Below, one piece after another: positions 4,838 through 6,095 of a stretch of DNA of 6,095 nt. Each line of letters opens with the position of its first letter. The first letter of the stretch is position 1. This DNA is from Acidobacteriaceae bacterium. Its GTDB lineage: Bacteria > Acidobacteriota > Terriglobia > Terriglobales > Acidobacteriaceae. The stretch is taken from NCBI GenBank assembly GCA_025462785.1, contig JAOAPG010000116.1, positions 1 to 6,095 of the forward strand. Reading direction: 5' to 3'. The notes beneath the pieces were generated by a model, which made no database searches, was not told where the DNA came from, and was given only the letters and a program-made list of their open reading frames with translations. The translations under genes were made by a program, and so were the position numbers.

Positions 4838-6095
4838 CTACTTTTCGTGTCCCGCGCTGAGCAAATTCACGTAGAGCCGAATTGCCCCCGGAACTCCGGC
4901 AGGTAGCTGTCTAAAAAAAGAGTATCCCGTATAGATGTAAATGCCTTTTCCGTACTGCGCCCGCAGCAATCCACCTTTTTGGGCAGCTTCTCCCGGATCA
5001 TGACACGACAGCAGGGGCTTGAAGTGGTCATCCCATTGATCCATGAAGTAGAGGCCGCGCTCTTGAACCCAACCGTCAAAATCGCGCTGAGTGATTTGGT
5101 TGGGGAAATGGAATACGCCGTCGTCGGAGGCGAGAATGTCTACCGGAGCCTCTTCAACCGAAACTCTGGCCCGGCTCAGCTGTGCAGGATATGGGGTGAG
5201 ATGCTCGCTGTTAAAATCTCCAACTCCCGCGTTGTACTGCACGACCAATGTTCCACCAGCGGAAACATAATCCAGCAGGCGTTTATTATTCGCGACTACA
5301 TCTTTCTGTGTGTCGTAAGCGCGGATGCCAAGGACGATCGTGCCGTACTGTTGTAAGTCCCCGGTCGCGAGTTTTTCGGCAGGGAGCAGGGTGACTTTCA
5401 TCCCAATCTGTTTCAGGACTGTGGGAATATTGTCGCCGGCTCCGATGATGTAGGCGACCTTGAGATCCTTGGGAACTTGTACGTCGACAATACTCACGCG
5501 CTGCGTAGCCGGTTGATAGTAATAGGAGGAATTCAGATCGTCTCGTGTGACCAGCGAGTAGCCCTCGCTGTAACTTTTTCCGCCGGCATCGAGAACTGCG
5601 CGGATTTTAGCTTGTCCTTCTTTTAAACTCGCCGGCAGAACTTTAAACTCAAAGTCTTTTTCGTCGTTGCGCTGGTTGAGTTCTACCGGCAAACTGCTGG
5701 GTTCGACTCGCCAGCCCGCAGGTGCTTCAAGATGAAGAACTCCGTTGCTGGCTTCTGGAACGCCGCTTTTCACAGCTACACGAACGGTTGTTGCTGAACC
5801 GTCCTGCAGTGGAATTACTTGTTCTCCTGGTTCCAGCATCACCGAGAACGCCGGCGCTAGTACTAGAGGACGCTTTCGTTCCGTGCCCATGTCCTCGACA
5901 AAAGGCACAAGCAAGAGAGCCGAAGTTTCGCCGCGAGACTTGCCATTTCCATTCGCAATTGAATAGTCGATCTTTGCTGTGAACGGCGGCAGCGAGAAGG
6001 GAAGTGTCGCCTCACGCGGATTGTCGATGGTATAAACACTGTCCGTTTCCGGATTGTCCCGGTGCCAGTAGGGCCGGGTGGGCGTCGCGGATGCG
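4838..6095 (-). CDS. PIG-L/LmbE family deacetylase-like protein, C-terminal part
   Basis: The frame is open to the right edge; 418 residues plus stop are present, and an apparent TTG start at 5914 is an internal Leu codon. The edge-proximal part reads TPTRPYWHRDNPETDSVYTI and then NPREATLPFSLPPFTAKIDY. This is the linker I know from long (about 800-900 aa) secreted acidobacterial PIG-L proteins, whose N-terminal zinc-dependent N-acetylglucosaminyl-type deacetylase domain would lie outside the window. In this fragment, residues about 81-184 are a beta-sandwich resembling the NEW3/NPCBM-associated domain ('APAGWRVEPSSLPVEL'). Residues about 210-418 are a flavodoxin/GATase1-like domain: VAYIIGAGDNIPTVLKQIG, then GIRAYDT, GGTLVVQYN, FDGWVQERGLYF, and the terminal YIYTGYSFFRQLPAGVPGAI. 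No obvious Cys-His-Glu amidotransferase triad is visible, so this domain may be non-catalytic. Deacetylase activity is inferred from relatives only. It is first in the probable operon with the permease and MFS genes. Confidence 0.85.
   Translation of the reverse strand, partial: ASATPTRPYWHRDNPETDSVYTIDNPREATLPFSLPPFTAKIDYSIANGNGKSRGETSALLLVPFVEDMGTERKRPLVLAPAFSVMLEPGEQVIPLQDGSATTVRVAVKSGVPEASNGVLHLEAPAGWRVEPSSLPVELNQRNDEKDFEFKVLPASLKEGQAKIRAVLDAGGKSYSEGYSLVTRDDLNSSYYYQPATQRVSIVDVQVPKDLKVAYIIGAGDNIPTVLKQIGMKVTLLPAEKLATGDLQQYGTIVLGIRAYDTQKDVVANNKRLLDYVSAGGTLVVQYNAGVGDFNSEHLTPYPAQLSRARVSVEEAPVDILASDDGVFHFPNQITQRDFDGWVQERGLYFMDQWDDHFKPLLSCHDPGEAAQKGGLLRAQYGKGIYIYTGYSFFRQLPAGVPGAIRLYVNLLSAGHEK

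Noticed and set aside
5912..5914. TTG at 5914 as the start of the PIG-L-like gene
   Set aside because: The frame continues without a stop to base 6094, and its translation (TRPYWHRDNPETDSVYTI) is family-typical, so the TTG is an internal Leu codon and the gene is cut by the window edge.

Overview
The window looks like ordinary chromosome from an acidobacterium, probably a subdivision 1/3 relative of Koribacter or Sulfotelmatobacter. This is an inference from gene families and style: a long secreted PIG-L/LmbE-type protein with the C-terminal architecture I know from Acidobacteria, an exported DinB-like protein, an EntS-like MFS_3 transporter, moderate G+C (roughly 53-55% by eye) and some non-ATG starts. 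No rRNA, tRNA, CRISPR array, insertion sequence or phage gene is visible.

Layout. On the + strand at the left edge is thrB (homoserine kinase, last-but-one step of threonine biosynthesis). Its reading frame is open to the window edge, and an upstream gene may end inside the first 21 bases. Everything to the right is on the - strand. Read in transcription order (right to left) these are: the C-terminal 418 residues of a PIG-L family deacetylase-like protein (cut by the right edge), an APC-superfamily amino acid/polyamine permease (42 bases downstream), an MFS_3/EntS-like exporter (1 base downstream), an exported DinB-fold protein (about 90 bases downstream, with its own strong ribosome binding site), a hairpin terminator, and a very small 57-residue hypothetical gene that converges on thrB with only 4 bases between the two stop codons.

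How the genes fit together. The PIG-L, APC and MFS genes are packed tightly enough to be one operon. A plausible but unproven reading is extracytoplasmic processing of an N-acylated compound, uptake of an amino compound and export of another product. DinB may be cotranscribed or separate. thrB is a housekeeping gene on the other strand and is not functionally linked.

Nothing here is clearly a new defence, mobile or secretion system. The points most worth a second look are the tiny gene facing thrB, the mutual antisense arrangement there, the PIG-L/APC/MFS cluster, and the co-occurrence of PIG-L and DinB folds, both of which are known from low-molecular-weight thiol chemistry.
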